Shown here piece by piece: positions 63,400 through 64,000 of a stretch of 64,000 nt of DNA. Position numbers and translations under genes: made by a program. The number at the start of each line of letters is the position of its first letter. The stretch's first letter is position 1. The notes under the pieces are model-generated. The model saw only the letters and a program-made list of their open reading frames with translations, was not told where the DNA came from and searched no databases. The DNA comes from an uncultured Oscillospiraceae bacterium. Lineage in GTDB: Bacteria; Bacillota; Clostridia; Oscillospirales; Oscillospiraceae. The stretch spans positions 1 to 64,000 of the forward strand of contig CAJTLI010000001.1 in NCBI GenBank assembly GCA_910577525.1. The letters run 5' to 3'.

Positions 63400-64000
63400 T
63401 TATGTTCGCGTCCGGCGTCTGATTTCCGCCGCCGCTCCCACAACCAGCAGGGCGGCGGAGCAGACCAGCATGATCTGGAAGGTCAGCTGGTTCACCCAGT
63501 CTGGGTTTCCGGCTGCCCGCCGGGCCAGCATATCCCCCACGGAGAAATACGCCAGGAATCGGGGCTTGCCCGTGTCCATCAGGAGCAGGTCGCACAGGCT
63601 GTTGAATACCGGCGTGGCAAAGGTGGCCAGCAGGGCGATGACCCCGGCCTTGAGCCAGGGCCCCGCGGGGAGCCAGTACACCGCAGCGAAGCCGGCCCAC
63701 AAAAACGCCACCCCGGCCAGGGCCAGAGGAAAGGCGGTCGAAACCAGCCAGTCTCCGCCGGTGAACAGCCAGATCACCGCCAGCAGGGCGAACACCCACA
63801 GGCTGAGCACCCCCACGCATAGGGGCAGCACGTGTTTTCCGTAGAACCGCCACACCGCCCACCAGCCCCAGGGCAGGGCCAGGGACGCCGCCGTGATGGC
63901 AAGCCCCCCGATGATCCACCAGCCCCCGGCGTACCGCCAGCAGGCCAGCAGCAGGAGCAGCAGGCACCCGGTGGCGGAGCCCAGACAGATGAGCAGCCGG
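63400..64000 (-). CDS. Multi-pass membrane protein, 5' end outside window
   Basis: The frame is open to the window edge, giving at least 199 residues; a GTG at 63855 lies within a hydrophobic run (ITAASLALPWGWWAVW), so the true start is beyond 64000. There are about five hydrophobic segments (CLLLLLLACW, LWVFALLAVIWLF, FPLALAGVAFLWAGFAAV, AGVIALLATFATPVF, IMLVCSAALLVVGAAAEI) and a basic end RRRTRT. No family is recognised. Confidence 0.65.
   Translation of the reverse strand, partial: RLLICLGSATGCLLLLLLACWRYAGGWWIIGGLAITAASLALPWGWWAVWRFYGKHVLPLCVGVLSLWVFALLAVIWLFTGGDWLVSTAFPLALAGVAFLWAGFAAVYWLPAGPWLKAGVIALLATFATPVFNSLCDLLLMDTGKPRFLAYFSVGDMLARRAAGNPDWVNQLTFQIMLVCSAALLVVGAAAEIRRRTRT

Overview
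The window looks like the chromosome of an anaerobic, high-GC Firmicute of the Oscillospiraceae (Flavonifractor / Pseudoflavonifractor / Intestinimonas type). This is an inference from several observations: GC-rich codons combined with strong AGGAGG ribosome sites and sigma-A promoters (TTGACA-17-TATAAT), two T-box leaders, a CcpA-type cre site, a one-piece pyruvate:ferredoxin oxidoreductase, and a Firmicute-style propanediol microcompartment locus. I see no rRNA, tRNA, CRISPR array, transposase or integrase.

Layout. 1-2.8 kb: end of an unknown gene, an ABC-F ribosome-protection gene behind a leader-peptide attenuator, and a divergent small gene / XRE pair around a perfect palindrome. 2.9-11.3 kb: a short-chain dehydrogenase, CTP synthase, a MarR plus two-half-transporter multidrug operon, and a CorA-like membrane protein. 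11.5-30.6 kb: the centrepiece, a complete B12-dependent diol-dehydratase bacterial microcompartment (Pdu-type) locus with its own PocR-domain sensor and AraC-type response regulator, a PduQ alcohol dehydrogenase, and one long operon pduA-B-C-D-E-G-H-K-J-L-eutJ-flavoprotein-N-O-P-S-T-U-V. It is followed by a DUF4430 (transcobalamin-like) protein and an ECF S component, which may bring in the corrinoid that the dehydratase needs. 32-35.7 kb: nifJ. 36-42 kb: comM, secG, rhomboid, and cysE-cysS under a cysteine T-box. 42-47.6 kb: small membrane proteins, a free-standing structured RNA candidate, a PilZ protein, an XRE/DUF6442 module, DUF1643, sfsA and a SprT-like gene. 47.8-59.7 kb: glycogen phosphorylase (with cre box), a holin-endolysin-like pair, hpf, gdhA, an ECF sigma / anti-sigma pair, the methionine importer metNI plus metQ (metQ has its own Met T-box), and thiI. 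59.8-62.4 kb: a membrane-spanning XRE regulator followed by four small related secreted proteins, a module I do not recognise from any named system. The window ends with DUF3737 and an incomplete membrane protein.

How the genes work together. In the microcompartment, PduCDE converts a 1,2-diol (propanediol or glycerol) to an aldehyde, PduGH reactivates the enzyme, and PduO adenosylates cobalamin with electrons from PduS. PduP oxidises the aldehyde to acyl-CoA, PduL conserves it as acyl-phosphate, and PduQ reduces the rest to alcohol to recycle NADH. PduA/B/J/K/N/T/U form the shell. Several lumen proteins start with similar short amphipathic helices typical of encapsulation peptides. The sensor lacks the usual phospho-accepting histidine and the regulator has altered acidic-pocket residues, so signal transfer here may not be a standard phosphorelay.

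The most unusual items are the transmembrane XRE regulator whose external tail resembles its secreted neighbour, the degenerate PocR sensor/regulator pair, the PduK-like shell protein with a long Pro/Glu-rich tail, an in-frame palindromic insertion in sfsA, a duplicated 3' end of nifJ around a hairpin cluster, and the structured RNA near 42.75 kb.
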